From the NCBI RefSeq assembly GCF_001509485.1, contig NZ_LLZI01000287.1:1-64000 (forward strand): a stretch of DNA of 64,000 nucleotides, in the 5' to 3' direction. Both the position numbers and the translations under genes were made by a program. Shown one piece after another: positions 27,874 through 36,976 of the stretch. Each line of letters starts with the position of its first letter. Within the stretch, counting starts at the first letter, position 1. The notes under the pieces are model-generated. The model had not been told where the DNA came from. It made no database searches and was given only the letters and a program-made list of their open reading frames with translations. This DNA comes from Streptomyces sp. NRRL F-4489. Its GTDB lineage: Bacteria; Actinomycetota; Actinomycetes; Streptomycetales; Streptomycetaceae.

Positions 27874-29262
27874 TCAGATCCGTTCCAGGCTGCGGCCCGT
27901 GGTGCGCGGGCCGAGCAGCCCCACGTCCAGGCAGAGCAGCACCATCAGCGCCGCCGAGCCGGTGAACACCGCGGCCGGGCCGAGCGCGTGCAGCGCGGAC
28001 AGCGCGACGAACGGCAGCACCACCGAGGTGAGCCGGGACAGCGAGTAGGCGATGCCGATCGCGCTGGTGCGCAGGCCGGTGGGGAACAGCTCGGTCTGGT
28101 AGACGTGGAAGGCGTTGGAGAAGACGTTGCTGCACACCGTCAGCAGGAAGCCGAAGGCGACGATCGCCCAGGTGGCGGTGGCGAAGCCGAAGGCCAGCCC
28201 GCAGCCGGCGATGCCGAGCGCGGACGCGATGATCAGGGTGCGGCGCTCGATCCGGTCGATGAGCGGGACGGAGAGCGCGGAGCCGAGCGGATAGCCGCAG
28301 TAGCTCAGCGCCGCGTAGAGCAGCGAGTCGGTGACGGTGTGGCCCTTGGCGGCGAGCACCACCGGCGCCAGCGAGCCGAAGCCGTAGTAGCCGGTGGTCT
28401 GGAGGATCTGGAAGACCCACCACATCAGCGTCCGGCGCCGGTACTCGCCGCGGAACATCTCGCCCAGCGGCACCCGCCGCTCCGGGACGTCGCCGGTGTC
28501 CGGGACGGACGGCAGGCTGGTGCCGGTCTCGGCCGCCACCCGGTGCTCGATGCCGGAGACGATCCGGTCGGCCTCCGCGGTGCGGCCGCGCACCGCCAGC
28601 CAGCGCGGGGACTCCGGCAGCCGGCGGCGCATCAGCTGGATGAACGCGGCGCCGAGCGCGCCCGCGACCAGCAGCCAGCGCCAGCCGTCCACGCCGAGGA
28701 ACCGCTCCCCGGCCACCAGGCGGGCGCCGAGCAGCGCCGCCGCCGGGACGCCCAGGAAGCCCAGGGTGTAGGCCCCGGCGAGGTAGCGGCCGCGCACCGC
28801 CCGCGGCAGGAATTCCGCCAAATAGGTATCCACCAGGACGAGTTCGGCCCCCAGCCCGAGGCCGGCCAGGAAGCGCAGCGCCACCAGCCAGGCCAGGTCC
28901 GGCGCGGCCGCGGCGGCCAGCGAGAACAGCGCGTAGCCGCCGAGGTTGACCAGGAACATCCGGCGCCGCCCGAACCGGTCGGCGAGCACCGACAGCACAG
29001 TGGCGCCGGCGAACATGCCCAGGAACCCGGCGGCGATCACCCACGCCTTGGCGGTGTGGTCCAGGCCCCACCGCTCGGCCAGGACGGCGGCGAGCACCCC
29101 GCCGAGGAAGATCTCGTAGAGGTCGAAGAAGGCGCCGATGCCGACGACGACGGTGATCCGGCGGTGCCAGCGGGACGGCGGCAGCCGGTCCAGCCGGGCG
29201 GCGACCCGGGCGGCGGTGGGCGCGTCCCGGAGCGAGCCGGGCGGGGTCGGGGTGTCCGTCAT
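27874..29262 (-). CDS. MFS transporter, sugar/aromatic acid type
   Basis: The 462-residue protein has 12 predicted membrane segments, with GAFFDLYEIFLGG in the first, the loop 2-3 motif LADRFGRRRMFL, and FLAGLGLGAELVLVDTYLAE. These fit the SV2/AAHS-like transporters for sugars, aromatic acids or other metabolites. The ATG at 29262 has GGAGG eight bases upstream. It is convergent with the hmgA-gntR unit, ending 34 bases from it, so uptake of an aromatic acid is possible, though not shown. Confidence 0.9.
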   Translation of the reverse strand: MTDTPTPPGSLRDAPTAARVAARLDRLPPSRWHRRITVVVGIGAFFDLYEIFLGGVLAAVLAERWGLDHTAKAWVIAAGFLGMFAGATVLSVLADRFGRRRMFLVNLGGYALFSLAAAAAPDLAWLVALRFLAGLGLGAELVLVDTYLAEFLPRAVRGRYLAGAYTLGFLGVPAAALLGARLVAGERFLGVDGWRWLLVAGALGAAFIQLMRRRLPESPRWLAVRGRTAEADRIVSGIEHRVAAETGTSLPSVPDTGDVPERRVPLGEMFRGEYRRRTLMWWVFQILQTTGYYGFGSLAPVVLAAKGHTVTDSLLYAALSYCGYPLGSALSVPLIDRIERRTLIIASALGIAGCGLAFGFATATWAIVAFGFLLTVCSNVFSNAFHVYQTELFPTGLRTSAIGIAYSLSRLTSVVLPFVALSALHALGPAAVFTGSAALMVLLCLDVGLLGPRTTGRSLERI

Positions 29263-29447
29263 GGGCGGTCCTCCCTCGGCAGGCGTACGGCGAGGACCGT
29301 ACTCGCCAAGATCACCGCGCGGAAGACGGCGTTCACCGGCCGGCCGGACCGGGCGCGGGCCCGGTGAACGGGGGCCGGACGCGGTGAAGGAGGGCCGGGC
29401 CCGCCGCTACCATGCCTGGGCAACCAACGGTCCGGGAGGGGCTGCGC

Positions 29448-30704
29448 GTGACGGCGAAGCAGGGCGCGCCAGGGTGCGGTGCGCCACGGCTGTCCGATCT
29501 GATGCCGTGGTCGGTGCCGCCGCTGCGGCTCGGCCGGTCCTGGGTGATGGCCCCGGACCCGGGCACGCTGCGGGCCCGCTGGCGGGCCCTGGCCGCCGCC
29601 GGCGACCCGGCCGACCGCGCCCGGCTGTTCCGCCCCACCCGGGCCCGCACCCTGGATTCCGCGGTCGGCCAGCTGCCCGGGCAGCGGACCGCCACCGCCC
29701 GGCTGTCCCGGGAGGCCGGGCCGTGCCCGGAGCCGGTGCGGGTGCTGCACGGCCCGTTCGACCGGCAGTGGCTGCTGCCCGACCACCGGCTGATCGACGC
29801 GGCCCGCCCGGAGCTGTGGCGGGTGGCGGACGGACACCAGCTGTTCCTGGTCGAGTTGGGGCAGGTCCCGCAGGTGCCGGGGCCGGCCGTGGTCTGCTCG
29901 GCGCTGCTGCCGGACGGCCACTCCCCCGCCGGGCGCCCCGGCCGGATCCGCCCGCTCTACCGGCGGCCCGGCGCCGCCGAACCCAACCTCGCGCCCGGCC
30001 TGCTCGCCCACCTCACCGGCCGGCTGGGCCGCCCGGTGGCCCCGGCCGCCCTGCTCGCCTGGATCGCGGCCACCGCCACCCCCTCCCCCGACGGCACCGC
30101 CGTCCCGCTCACCGCCGACCCGGCCCTGTGGGAGCGCGGGGTGGCGCTCGGCGCCCGGCTGCTGTGGCTGACCACCTGGGGCGCGTACGAGGGCGCGGAA
30201 GGGCCGGGCGGGCGGCCGCGGCTGCCCGGTGGCCGGCGGCCCTACGTACGGGCCGCGCTGCCCGCCCGCGGCCTGCCCCAGACCCTGGAGTACGACCCGG
30301 ACAGCGAGGCGCTGCTGCTCGGCGGCGGCCGGATCGCGCCGGTGCCGGCCGGTGCCTGGGAGTTCCACGCCGGGGGCGGGCGGGTGCTGGCGGAGTGGTT
30401 CGCGCGCCGCGCCGGGGCCGCGGCGGACGGGGACGGGCCGGACGGACTGGCGGCGCTGCGGCCGGACGGCTGGCCGCAGGAGTGGACCTCGGAGCTGCTG
30501 GAGCTGGTCACCGTCCTGGCGCTGCTGGCCGAAGTGGAGCCGGAACGGGCGGAGTTGGGCCGCGCGGTGGCGGACGGCCAGCGGATCGGGGCCGCGGAGC
30601 TGCGGGCGGCCGGGGTGCTGCCCGTACCGGCCGCGGCGGCCCGTCCGGCGTCCGTGCTGGACCACCAGGAGGAGGGCCCGGAGGGGCAGTTCGCATTGTG
30701 GTGA
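29448..30704 (+). CDS. Orphan protein resembling the C-terminal specificity domain of type ISP restriction enzymes
   Basis: The 418-residue soluble protein contains VRVLHGPFDRQWLLPDHRL followed by IDAARPELWRV, which recalls the conserved YRPFDxRWLYxDxRLLDRPRPEL segment of the type ISP (LlaBIII-like) specificity domain, and a C-terminal region LEYDPDSEALLLGGGRI with AGAWEFHAGGGRVLAEWF. There is no helicase, nuclease or methyltransferase motif in it or beside it. Relatives of this shape occur in many Streptomyces and are annotated as type ISP enzymes; true function is unknown. The GTG at 29448 is chosen for its GGGAGGGG ribosome binding site; an in-frame ATG lies at 29412. Confidence 0.6.
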   Translation: MTAKQGAPGCGAPRLSDLMPWSVPPLRLGRSWVMAPDPGTLRARWRALAAAGDPADRARLFRPTRARTLDSAVGQLPGQRTATARLSREAGPCPEPVRVLHGPFDRQWLLPDHRLIDAARPELWRVADGHQLFLVELGQVPQVPGPAVVCSALLPDGHSPAGRPGRIRPLYRRPGAAEPNLAPGLLAHLTGRLGRPVAPAALLAWIAATATPSPDGTAVPLTADPALWERGVALGARLLWLTTWGAYEGAEGPGGRPRLPGGRRPYVRAALPARGLPQTLEYDPDSEALLLGGGRIAPVPAGAWEFHAGGGRVLAEWFARRAGAAADGDGPDGLAALRPDGWPQEWTSELLELVTVLALLAEVEPERAELGRAVADGQRIGAAELRAAGVLPVPAAAARPASVLDHQEEGPEGQFALW

Positions 30705-30746
30705 GTGCGCGCCGCGGTGAGGCGGCGGCCTCGCGGCAGCATGGAA

Positions 30747-30776
30747 CCACCCGCCACTCACGGGGGTGGCGGGTGG
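30747..30776. terminator. Strong hairpin terminator between convergent genes
   Basis: Perfect 11-base arms (CCACCCGCCAC and its complement) surround an 8-base loop, 42 bases after the type-ISP-like gene stop. The small gene at 30858 converges on it, so it may serve both. Confidence 0.7.
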
Positions 30777-30857
30777 TGGAGAAGAAGACGCCGGGCGGCT
30801 GCGCCGGGCCGGGACGGTGGTCGCCGGAGCCTGTCCGTACTACCGCTGTTCCGGCGG

Positions 30858-31121
30858 CTAGCCGTGGCCGCCGAAGAGCGACCGGCGCAGCCTGCTCAGC
30901 GGCGCGAACAGCGACACCCGGTGGCCGCGGCTCTTCCTCATGCGCGTGTGGTCACGCGCGGTGAGCTCCTGCATCAGCGACGTGGCGCCCTCCGCCTCGC
31001 GCTGCGGGATGGCGGGACCGCCGAGCACCGCGAGGTGGCGGTCCAGCCTGGCGCTGGTCGCGCCGCTCCCGCAGGTGATGGCAGGGACCCGCGCCCTGCC
31101 GCGCACTGTTATCTGTTCCAT
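30858..31121 (-). CDS. Small basic protein of unknown function
   Basis: The 87-residue protein (starting MEQITVRGRARVPAI) begins at the ATG at 31121 with GGGGAG seven bases upstream. It has no membrane segment; the C-terminus is strongly basic (RMRKSRGHRVSLF and LSRLRRSLFGGHG), and the middle is REAEGATSLMQELTARDH. The good start signal and non-repetitive composition support a real gene. I do not recognise the family. The 239 bases upstream of it, before the esterase stop, show no clear promoter. Confidence 0.6.
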   Translation of the reverse strand: MEQITVRGRARVPAITCGSGATSARLDRHLAVLGGPAIPQREAEGATSLMQELTARDHTRMRKSRGHRVSLFAPLSRLRRSLFGGHG

Positions 31122-31360
31122 GACTCTCCCCACCCGTACGAGGGCACCCGGCCAACGGGCAGGGTAACCCTATCTCTCTCGGCGGACACGCGTGCAGACC
31201 GGTCAACGGATTCACCTGCCCTGCTGTGACGTTGACGCACACCATACGGAATGTCACCTACAGCGCGCCCGCCAGGGCGAGTTGGCGGCCCGCGGCGGAC
31301 GGTCCGGGCGGACCGGGCGGGGAGGCGGAGCGGCCCCCTCCGCGCCCGGTGCGCGGAAGA

Positions 31361-32167
31361 TCACGTAGTGGAGCCGAAGACCGGGAGGTAGCCGGACGCC
31401 TGCCCGTCGGCGGTGGGGTGGTACGACTCGTCGACCGGGTAGGTCACGCTGTGCAACCACGGGCTGCCGGAGCACAGCTCGTGGCCGGTGAAGGTGGTGT
31501 TGACATCGGCGAAGCGGAAGCCGTGGTCGGCGGCGCGCTTGGCGATGACGCCGTTGATGTCGTCGGCGGCGGCGTTTATGGCCGCCCGGGACTTCTCGCT
31601 CAGACCGGCCGAGCAGACGCCGTTGAGCTTGTAGAAGTGCGGATAGCCCAGGGCGACGACCCGGGCGGACGGCGCCTTGTTGGCGATGGCCGTGTACACG
31701 GAGTCGAGTTTGCCGGGGAGCGTGTTGTCGATATAGGTGCGGGCCTGGGCGATCCGGGCCAGACAGGCGCTCTCGCCCTGGAGGGCGCAGGTGGTCATGG
31801 TGTCGGCGAAGCCGGCGTCGTTGCCGCCGATGGTGATGCTGACCAGGCTCGTGGCGGAGTTCAGCGGGCCGAGCTGGCCGCTGAGCACATCACCCGTACG
31901 GGCGCCCGAGCAGGCGGTGAAGGAGAAGGTGGCGGGGTGGTGGGCGGCGGCCCAGAGGGCCGGATACGCCTTGGTGCTGCGCTTGCAGGTGCCGCTGCCG
32001 CTGTCGTAGCCGCCGGCGCCGACGCCGGCGGAGTAGGAGTCGCCGAGGGCCACATAGCCGCCGGCGGCGGGGAGTTGGGCGGACGCGGCGGCGCTCGCGC
32101 CGGTGAGCGCGAGCGCCGCGGTGACGGAGCAGGCGGATGTCAACGCCGCAAAACGGGACAGTCTCAT
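31361..32167 (-). CDS. Secreted SGNH/GDSL esterase or lipase
   Basis: The 268-residue protein starts at the ATG at 32167 with GGGAGG four bases upstream. Residues 1-30 are a signal peptide. The SGNH blocks are complete: YVALGDSYSAGVGAGG with the nucleophile Ser44, the oxyanion Gly and Asn in ITIGGNDAGF, and the catalytic Asp/His in DESYHPTADGQ. Six cysteines in the mature part suggest three disulfides, as in secreted Streptomyces lipases of this family. It hydrolyses esters or lipids outside the cell. It is divergent from a secreted protease gene. Confidence 0.93.
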   Translation of the reverse strand: MRLSRFAALTSACSVTAALALTGASAAASAQLPAAGGYVALGDSYSAGVGAGGYDSGSGTCKRSTKAYPALWAAAHHPATFSFTACSGARTGDVLSGQLGPLNSATSLVSITIGGNDAGFADTMTTCALQGESACLARIAQARTYIDNTLPGKLDSVYTAIANKAPSARVVALGYPHFYKLNGVCSAGLSEKSRAAINAAADDINGVIAKRAADHGFRFADVNTTFTGHELCSGSPWLHSVTYPVDESYHPTADGQASGYLPVFGSTT

Positions 32168-32479
32168 GGAACCTCCCATAGCAGGATCTCTGCGTGATCC
32201 GTCGTACCAAGACATCGGCGTGGCCGGAAGTGTCCATGCCAAAAGTCGTACAGGATTCACGGAGAATCTGCCGGTGTGCCAGGTTCTTCACTGCGGCGCC
32301 ATTGCCTGGCCATGACGCGGATATGACATCCCGTTGGAACTCTTGATACCTGCGTGCGACTCCTCGAACCTTTGACGACCGGTCACGGAACGTCGGGTGG
32401 CCGGACGTTCGCGTACCACCCATACGCCCATCCCGCGCGCGCACCACGGCGCGCCACCGATGAGGAGGAATCCCTCGCG
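32168..32479. other. Divergent intergenic region of the esterase and protease genes
   Basis: This 312-base gap holds the promoters of two divergent secreted-enzyme genes. It is less GC-rich than the flanks. TTGACG at about 32372 is a possible -35 for the protease gene, but no convincing -10 partner was found. No small gene is credible here. Confidence 0.4.
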
Positions 32480-33718
32480 ATGGCAGTGATGCGTTCCACC
32501 ACCCCCGACGCCGCCCGGCGGCGTACCACCACCCTGCGGGCCGCCGCGGCGGTCACCGCGGCCGCGGCCGCCGCCGCCCTCGGCGCCCTGGCGCTGCCCG
32601 CCCAGGCGGCACCCGCCCAGGGCACCGTGATCGGCGCCGGCGCCGCCGACGCGGTATCCGGCAGCTACCTCGTCACCCTCAAACCGGCGGCCGGCCTCAA
32701 GGCCGCGTCGGCGACCGGCCGCGGGCTGATCGCGGCCTACGGAGGCACCGTCAAGCGCACCTACACCGCCGCGCTCAACGGCTACGCCGTCACGCTGTCC
32801 GAGGCGCAGGCCAGACGCCTGGCCGCCGACCCGGCCGTCGACCGCGTCTTCCAGGACCGCACGGTGCACGCCCTGGACACCCAGACCAACCCGCCGTCCT
32901 GGGGCCTGGACCGGATCGACCAGGCGAAGCTGCCGCTGGACAAGGCGTACACCTATCCCGCCGCGGCCGGCTCCGGCGCGACGGTGTACGTCATCGACAC
33001 CGGCGTCCGGATCTCCCACCAGGACTTCGGCGGCCGGGCGGCGAACGGCTACGACGCGATCGACAACGACAACGTCGCCCAGGACGGCCACGGCCACGGC
33101 ACGCACGTCGCGGCCAATATCGCCGGCAGCTCGTACGGCGTCGCCAAGAAGGCGAAGATCGTCGCCGTGCGGGTGCTGAACAACTCCGGTTCCGGCACCA
33201 CCGCCCAGGTGGTCGCGGGCATCGACTGGGTCACCAAGAACCACAAGGGCCCCTCGGTGGCCAACGTCTCGCTGGGCGGCGGCCCGGACGCGGCGCTGGA
33301 CACCGCCGTGCAGAACTCCATCAAGAGCGGCGTGACCTACGCCATCGCGGCGGGCAATTCGGGGGACAACGCGCAGAACTACTCCCCCGCGCGGGTCCCC
33401 GAGGCGATCACCGTCGGCGCGACGACCTCGTCCGACGCCCGCGCCTCGTACTCCAACTACGGCTCCCGGGTGGACCTCTTCGCGCCCGGCAGCTCCATCA
33501 CCAGCGCCTGGAACACCAGCGACACCGCCACCAACACCATCTCCGGGACCTCGATGGCCACCCCGCACGTCGCGGGCGCCGCCGCGGTCTACCTCGCCGG
33601 GCACCCCACGGCCACCCCGGCCCAGGTCGCCGCGGCCCTGGTCAACGGCGCCACCTCCGGGGTCGTGACCAGCCCCGGCAGCGGCTCGCCCAACAAGCTG
33701 CTGAAGATCGTCCCGTAA
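32480..33718 (+). CDS. Secreted subtilisin-like serine protease (S8) with I9 propeptide
   Basis: The 412-residue preproprotease has a signal peptide (residues 1-43), an inhibitor-I9-like propeptide (SGSYLVTLKP to about residue 135) and an S8 catalytic domain with Asp173 (VIDTGVRISH), His209 (DGHGHGTHVA), oxyanion Asn293 (AAGNSG) and Ser358 (ISGTSMATPHVAG). It resembles the proteinase-K-like aqualysin group common in Streptomyces. It is exported, cleaves itself free and degrades proteins. The ATG at 32480 follows GGAGGAA. No C-terminal domain follows the catalytic domain. Confidence 0.96.
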   Translation: MAVMRSTTPDAARRRTTTLRAAAAVTAAAAAAALGALALPAQAAPAQGTVIGAGAADAVSGSYLVTLKPAAGLKAASATGRGLIAAYGGTVKRTYTAALNGYAVTLSEAQARRLAADPAVDRVFQDRTVHALDTQTNPPSWGLDRIDQAKLPLDKAYTYPAAAGSGATVYVIDTGVRISHQDFGGRAANGYDAIDNDNVAQDGHGHGTHVAANIAGSSYGVAKKAKIVAVRVLNNSGSGTTAQVVAGIDWVTKNHKGPSVANVSLGGGPDAALDTAVQNSIKSGVTYAIAAGNSGDNAQNYSPARVPEAITVGATTSSDARASYSNYGSRVDLFAPGSSITSAWNTSDTATNTISGTSMATPHVAGAAAVYLAGHPTATPAQVAAALVNGATSGVVTSPGSGSPNKLLKIVP

Positions 33719-33756
33719 GGGACTCCGCGTAGCGGACTCCCCCTAGGGGACACCGC

Positions 33757-33792
33757 GCACCGGCGGGGGTCGGGCCCGGCCCCCGCCGGTGC
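33757..33792. terminator. Hairpin terminator between the protease and DUF1275 genes
   Basis: Perfect 13-base arms (GCACCGGCGGGGG and its complement) enclose a 10-base loop between two convergent genes, 38 bases after one stop and 32 bases after the other. Confidence 0.7.
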
Positions 33793-33823
33793 TCGGGCCC
33801 CGCCGGCGTGCGGCCCCCGGCCG

Positions 33824-34567
33824 TCACCGCTCGGCGTTCCGCCCGTGGGACAGGCCGGGCACCAGGAAGGCGGTGGCCGCCACCGTCACCGCCGCCAGCA
33901 GCACCACCAGCGGCGTACGGGTGCCCAGCCCGATCAGCCAGGCGCCCAGCAGCCCGCCGCCAAGCATCGCGCCGACCGAGCCGATCCGGCGCGGCAGCAG
34001 CCCGGCGCCGTACCCCAGCCGCCGGTCGCCGCCCAGCGGGGTGGCGCTCATCAGCGCGGTCATCGCCCGGGTCTCCACCGTCGTGGTCAGGTCGGGGGCG
34101 GCCACCCGCAGCGCGGTGACGTTGCGGACGCCCATCGCCACCGCCATCAGCGCGATCACCGCGAACCGCCGGCCCTCCGGCAGGTCCGGGGCCGGTCCGC
34201 CGCTCCAGCCCGCCGCGGCCGCGCCCGCCAGCAGCGCCGCCTCGGCCAGCAGCGCGACCGGGAACCACGCCCGCCGCCCGCGCGCCAGGGCCGACTCCAT
34301 CCGCGCCCCGAGCGCCGCCCCGGCCAGGAACGCGCCCAGCGACACCGCCGGCGCGGCCACCGGCAGCCCGCCCGGCAGGGACGTGCCCGCCGGCGAGTGG
34401 GGTTCGAGGGCGGGCGCGAGGCCGAAGCCGAGGAAGAGGAGGTTCCCGGTCTGGGTGGCGGTGAAGACATGACCGAGGGTCAGGAAGCTGGCGGCGTCCA
34501 GCACGCCGGTGACCACGGTCAGGCACACCATGATCGCCGTCAGGGCGGCTCCGCTCGGCGGCTCCAC
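33824..34567 (-). CDS. DUF1275 (YoaK-like) membrane protein
   Basis: The 247-residue protein has about six membrane segments and the DUF1275 hallmarks: VTGVLDAASFLTLGHVFTA followed by TQTGNLLFLG near the N-terminus, and MGVRNVTALRVA plus LTTTVETRAMTALMS in the second half. YoaK-like proteins are widespread, with no proven function. The GTG at 34567 is chosen because GGAAGGAG precedes it by six bases; an upstream ATG at 34642 lacks such a signal. Confidence 0.9.
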   Translation of the reverse strand: MEPPSGAALTAIMVCLTVVTGVLDAASFLTLGHVFTATQTGNLLFLGFGLAPALEPHSPAGTSLPGGLPVAAPAVSLGAFLAGAALGARMESALARGRRAWFPVALLAEAALLAGAAAAGWSGGPAPDLPEGRRFAVIALMAVAMGVRNVTALRVAAPDLTTTVETRAMTALMSATPLGGDRRLGYGAGLLPRRIGSVGAMLGGGLLGAWLIGLGTRTPLVVLLAAVTVAATAFLVPGLSHGRNAER

Positions 34568-34706
34568 GGATCGGCTCCTTCCACCGGGCACCCGGATCGG
34601 CGCTCTGCCAGTCTCCGGACGTCCCGCGCCGCGCCGGGCCATTGCGCCGTCTGTGGGCGGCCCGGCCTGACGCCCCGTCAGCCACGACCGGTCGTCCGCC
34701 CCGCCC

Positions 34707-34868
34707 TCACCCTCTCAGCCCGCATATCACCAGCAGCAGCGCCAGCGCCGCCACCCCGATCACCACCGCCACCCCGAAGGCCGTCCCCCGGTGCCCCCGC
34801 AGCCACCCGCCGTCCGGGCGCTCCGGCCCGTCCGGCCGTCCCTGCCGTTCGCCACCACCACGTCGCAC
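34707..34868 (-). CDS. Small single-span membrane protein
   Basis: The 53-residue product from the GTG at 34868 has a hydrophilic, Arg/Gly-rich N-terminus, then RGHRGTAFGVAVVIGVAAL and ALLLVICGLRG, a single membrane helix near the C-terminus. The ribosome binding site is poor (AGGGTGG). Such short tail-anchored proteins are common in Streptomyces, but the evidence here is composition only. Confidence 0.4.
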   Translation of the reverse strand: MRRGGGERQGRPDGPERPDGGWLRGHRGTAFGVAVVIGVAALALLLVICGLRG

Positions 34869-35021
34869 GGCGGACCACCCTAGGGCGGGCCCGGAGGGCG
34901 CGCACAGGGCGCGTTCCGGCGCGCGGAACGGCCGCGGACAACCGGCCCCCGGGGCAGGCCGTCCGGCGCGGCGGACGTAATTCCGTGTACGCGGCCGGGC
35001 GGTGTGCCCGATCATGGCGCC

Positions 35022-36137
35022 ATGTGTGCCGACCAGGTCCCGTCCAGCCGCCCCGGGGAATCCCTTCCACTGCGGCTGACCATGGACGACAGCGACTCCC
35101 CCGCCGATGTCGTCGACGCCCTCTTCCTGGGCCGGTTCGCCACCGGCGAGCAGCCGTACGCCCGCGGCCGCACGCTGGACCGGGTCAAGTCCGGGCGCTC
35201 GCTGCTGCCGTCCGGGGCGACGGTCCTGCGCTCGGCCCGGGACGACGACCGCAGCGCCGTGCTCGCCGAGGGCGACGGCTTCACCCTGCTGGTCTCGCGC
35301 TGGAACGGCGGCGCCGACGTGACGGTCACCGCGGTCACCGAGGAGCTGGCCGAGACGGTGCTCGGGCAGGCCGCGGACGGCGCCGAGGACGAGCCGGCCC
35401 CGCGGCCGGAGAACGTCCCGATGGGCTTCTGGTACTTCTCCCCGCGCCGCGGACCGCACCGCACCTCCCGGCAGATCACCGCCAAGTCCTGGGAGGAGGT
35501 GCGGGGCAACTACACCGCGCCGGTGGCCGGGGCGCTGGACCGGCTGATGAAGGTCTCGCCGGCCGAGATCGCCGGCCGGCTGCTGCTTCTGCACGGCCCG
35601 CCCGGTACGGGCAAGACCTCCGCGCTGCGCACCCTGGCCCGGTCCTGGCGCGAGTGGTGCCAGGTGGACTGCGTACTGGACCCCGAGCGGCTCTTCAACG
35701 ACGTGGGCTATCTGATGGACATCGCCATCGGCGAGGACGACGGCGCGGGCCGGGGCCGCTGGCGGCTGCTGCTCCTGGAGGACTGCGACGAGCTGATCCG
35801 CGGCGAGGCCCGGCACACCGCGGGCCAGGCGCTGTCCCGTCTGCTCAACCTCACCGACGGCCTGCTGGGCCAGGGCCGCAACGTCCTGGTCGGCGTCACC
35901 ACCAACGAGGACCTGGAGCGGATGCACCCGGCGGTGGTCCGCCCCGGCCGCTGCCTGGCCCGGATCGAGGTCGGCCCGCTGACCCGCCCGGAGGCGGTCG
36001 CCTGGCTCGGCACCGAGGACGGTGTGGGCCGCGACGGCGCCACCCTGGCCGAGCTGTACGCGCTGCGCCGCGGCACCCGCCCGGCGTCGGTGCCGGCCCA
36101 GGAGCCGGGCGCGGCGGCGGCCGGGATGTATCTGTAG
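35022..36137 (+). CDS. AAA+ ATPase with N-terminal DUF5925-like domain
   Basis: The 371-residue protein has an N-terminal domain of about 140 residues (DVVDALFLGRFATGEQPYAR, then RDDDRSAVLAEGDGFTLLV) followed by a single AAA+ module: Walker A HGPPGTGKTSAL near residue 195, Walker B LLLLEDCDEL, sensor-1 VGVTTNEDLER and the arginine-finger stretch MHPAVVRPGRC. The order fits the actinobacterial DUF5925/AAA proteins, whose role is unknown; the CbxX/Bcs1-like module suggests remodelling of a protein partner. The ATG at 35022 is used, with a GTG at 35004 as alternative; neither has a strong ribosome binding site. Confidence 0.87.
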   Translation: MCADQVPSSRPGESLPLRLTMDDSDSPADVVDALFLGRFATGEQPYARGRTLDRVKSGRSLLPSGATVLRSARDDDRSAVLAEGDGFTLLVSRWNGGADVTVTAVTEELAETVLGQAADGAEDEPAPRPENVPMGFWYFSPRRGPHRTSRQITAKSWEEVRGNYTAPVAGALDRLMKVSPAEIAGRLLLLHGPPGTGKTSALRTLARSWREWCQVDCVLDPERLFNDVGYLMDIAIGEDDGAGRGRWRLLLLEDCDELIRGEARHTAGQALSRLLNLTDGLLGQGRNVLVGVTTNEDLERMHPAVVRPGRCLARIEVGPLTRPEAVAWLGTEDGVGRDGATLAELYALRRGTRPASVPAQEPGAAAAGMYL

Positions 36138-36158
36138 GGCCGGTACGGGAGCCGTACG

Positions 36159-36935
36159 TCAGCCGGCCAGGTCCCGCAGCCGTACGGACAGGCAGGTGAC
36201 GCAGCCCTCCATCTTCTCGAACTCGCCGATGTCGACGGGGACCGGGCGGTAGCCGAGGCGGGCGAAGAGGTGGGCGGTGCGGGGCGCGGCGGCGGACATC
36301 AGCAGGGCGCCGTCGCCGAGCAGGACGACATGGGCGCCGGCCTCCTCCAGGACGGGCCGGAACTGCGGGAAGACCGACAGATCGTCCACCGTCTGCGGGT
36401 GGCCGATGACGGTGCCGTCGGGCAGGGCGGTGACCGCGGACTTCAGGTGCAGCACCCGGCTGACCGGTACGGGGACCACCCGGGCGCCCAACGGCTCGAA
36501 GGCGGCGCGGAGTTGGCGGACCCCTTCGGCGTTGGTGCGGCCGCCGCGGCCGACGTAGACGGTGTCGCCGATCTTGAGGACGTCGCCGCCGTCGAGCGTG
36601 CCGGGGGCGCGGATGGCGTTGACGGAGCAGCCGAGCGCCTCGGCGGCCTCCCGGGCGGCGGGCAGTTCGGCGCGGCGGACCTCGGCGCCGGAGCGGGCCA
36701 GCAGGGCGACGTTGCGGAAGACGACCATGGTGTCCTCGACGAAGACCGCGTCGGGGCAGTCGTCGGCGGGGGCCACCTCGGTGGTCCGCCAGCCGTGCGC
36801 GCGCAGCGCCGCGACGTACCCCTCCCACTGGCGCAGCGCCAGGGCGGGGTCCACCGGGCGCCGTTCGATATGGGTGACCAGGCCCTCGGCGAGGCGGGGG
36901 CCGGGGCGGCGGACCAGGGCGTGCCGGCTGGGCAT
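36159..36935 (-). CDS. ddaH: Dimethylarginine dimethylaminohydrolase
   Basis: The 258-residue protein matches the DDAH/arginine-deiminase superfamily: FVEDTMVVF with the substrate-binding Glu and Asp, GTLDGGDVLKIGDTVYVG, the catalytic His in VLHLKSAVTAL, and the nucleophile Cys in KMEGCVTCLSVR. It converts methylated arginines to citrulline and methylamines. The ATG at 36935 has GGAGGAG just upstream. It lies 41 bases downstream of a GntR gene on the same strand, which probably regulates it, and is convergent with the AAA+ gene. Confidence 0.93.
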   Translation of the reverse strand: MPSRHALVRRPGPRLAEGLVTHIERRPVDPALALRQWEGYVAALRAHGWRTTEVAPADDCPDAVFVEDTMVVFRNVALLARSGAEVRRAELPAAREAAEALGCSVNAIRAPGTLDGGDVLKIGDTVYVGRGGRTNAEGVRQLRAAFEPLGARVVPVPVSRVLHLKSAVTALPDGTVIGHPQTVDDLSVFPQFRPVLEEAGAHVVLLGDGALLMSAAAPRTAHLFARLGYRPVPVDIGEFEKMEGCVTCLSVRLRDLAG

Positions 36936-36976
36936 GGGCTCCTCCGGGGCGGGTGCGGGCGGTGCCGGGTCGGGTG

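Noticed and set aside
30705..31229. Plus-strand open frame across the small basic gene
   Set aside because: Arg/Ala-rich filler that crosses a strong hairpin terminator; the opposite strand has the better start and composition.
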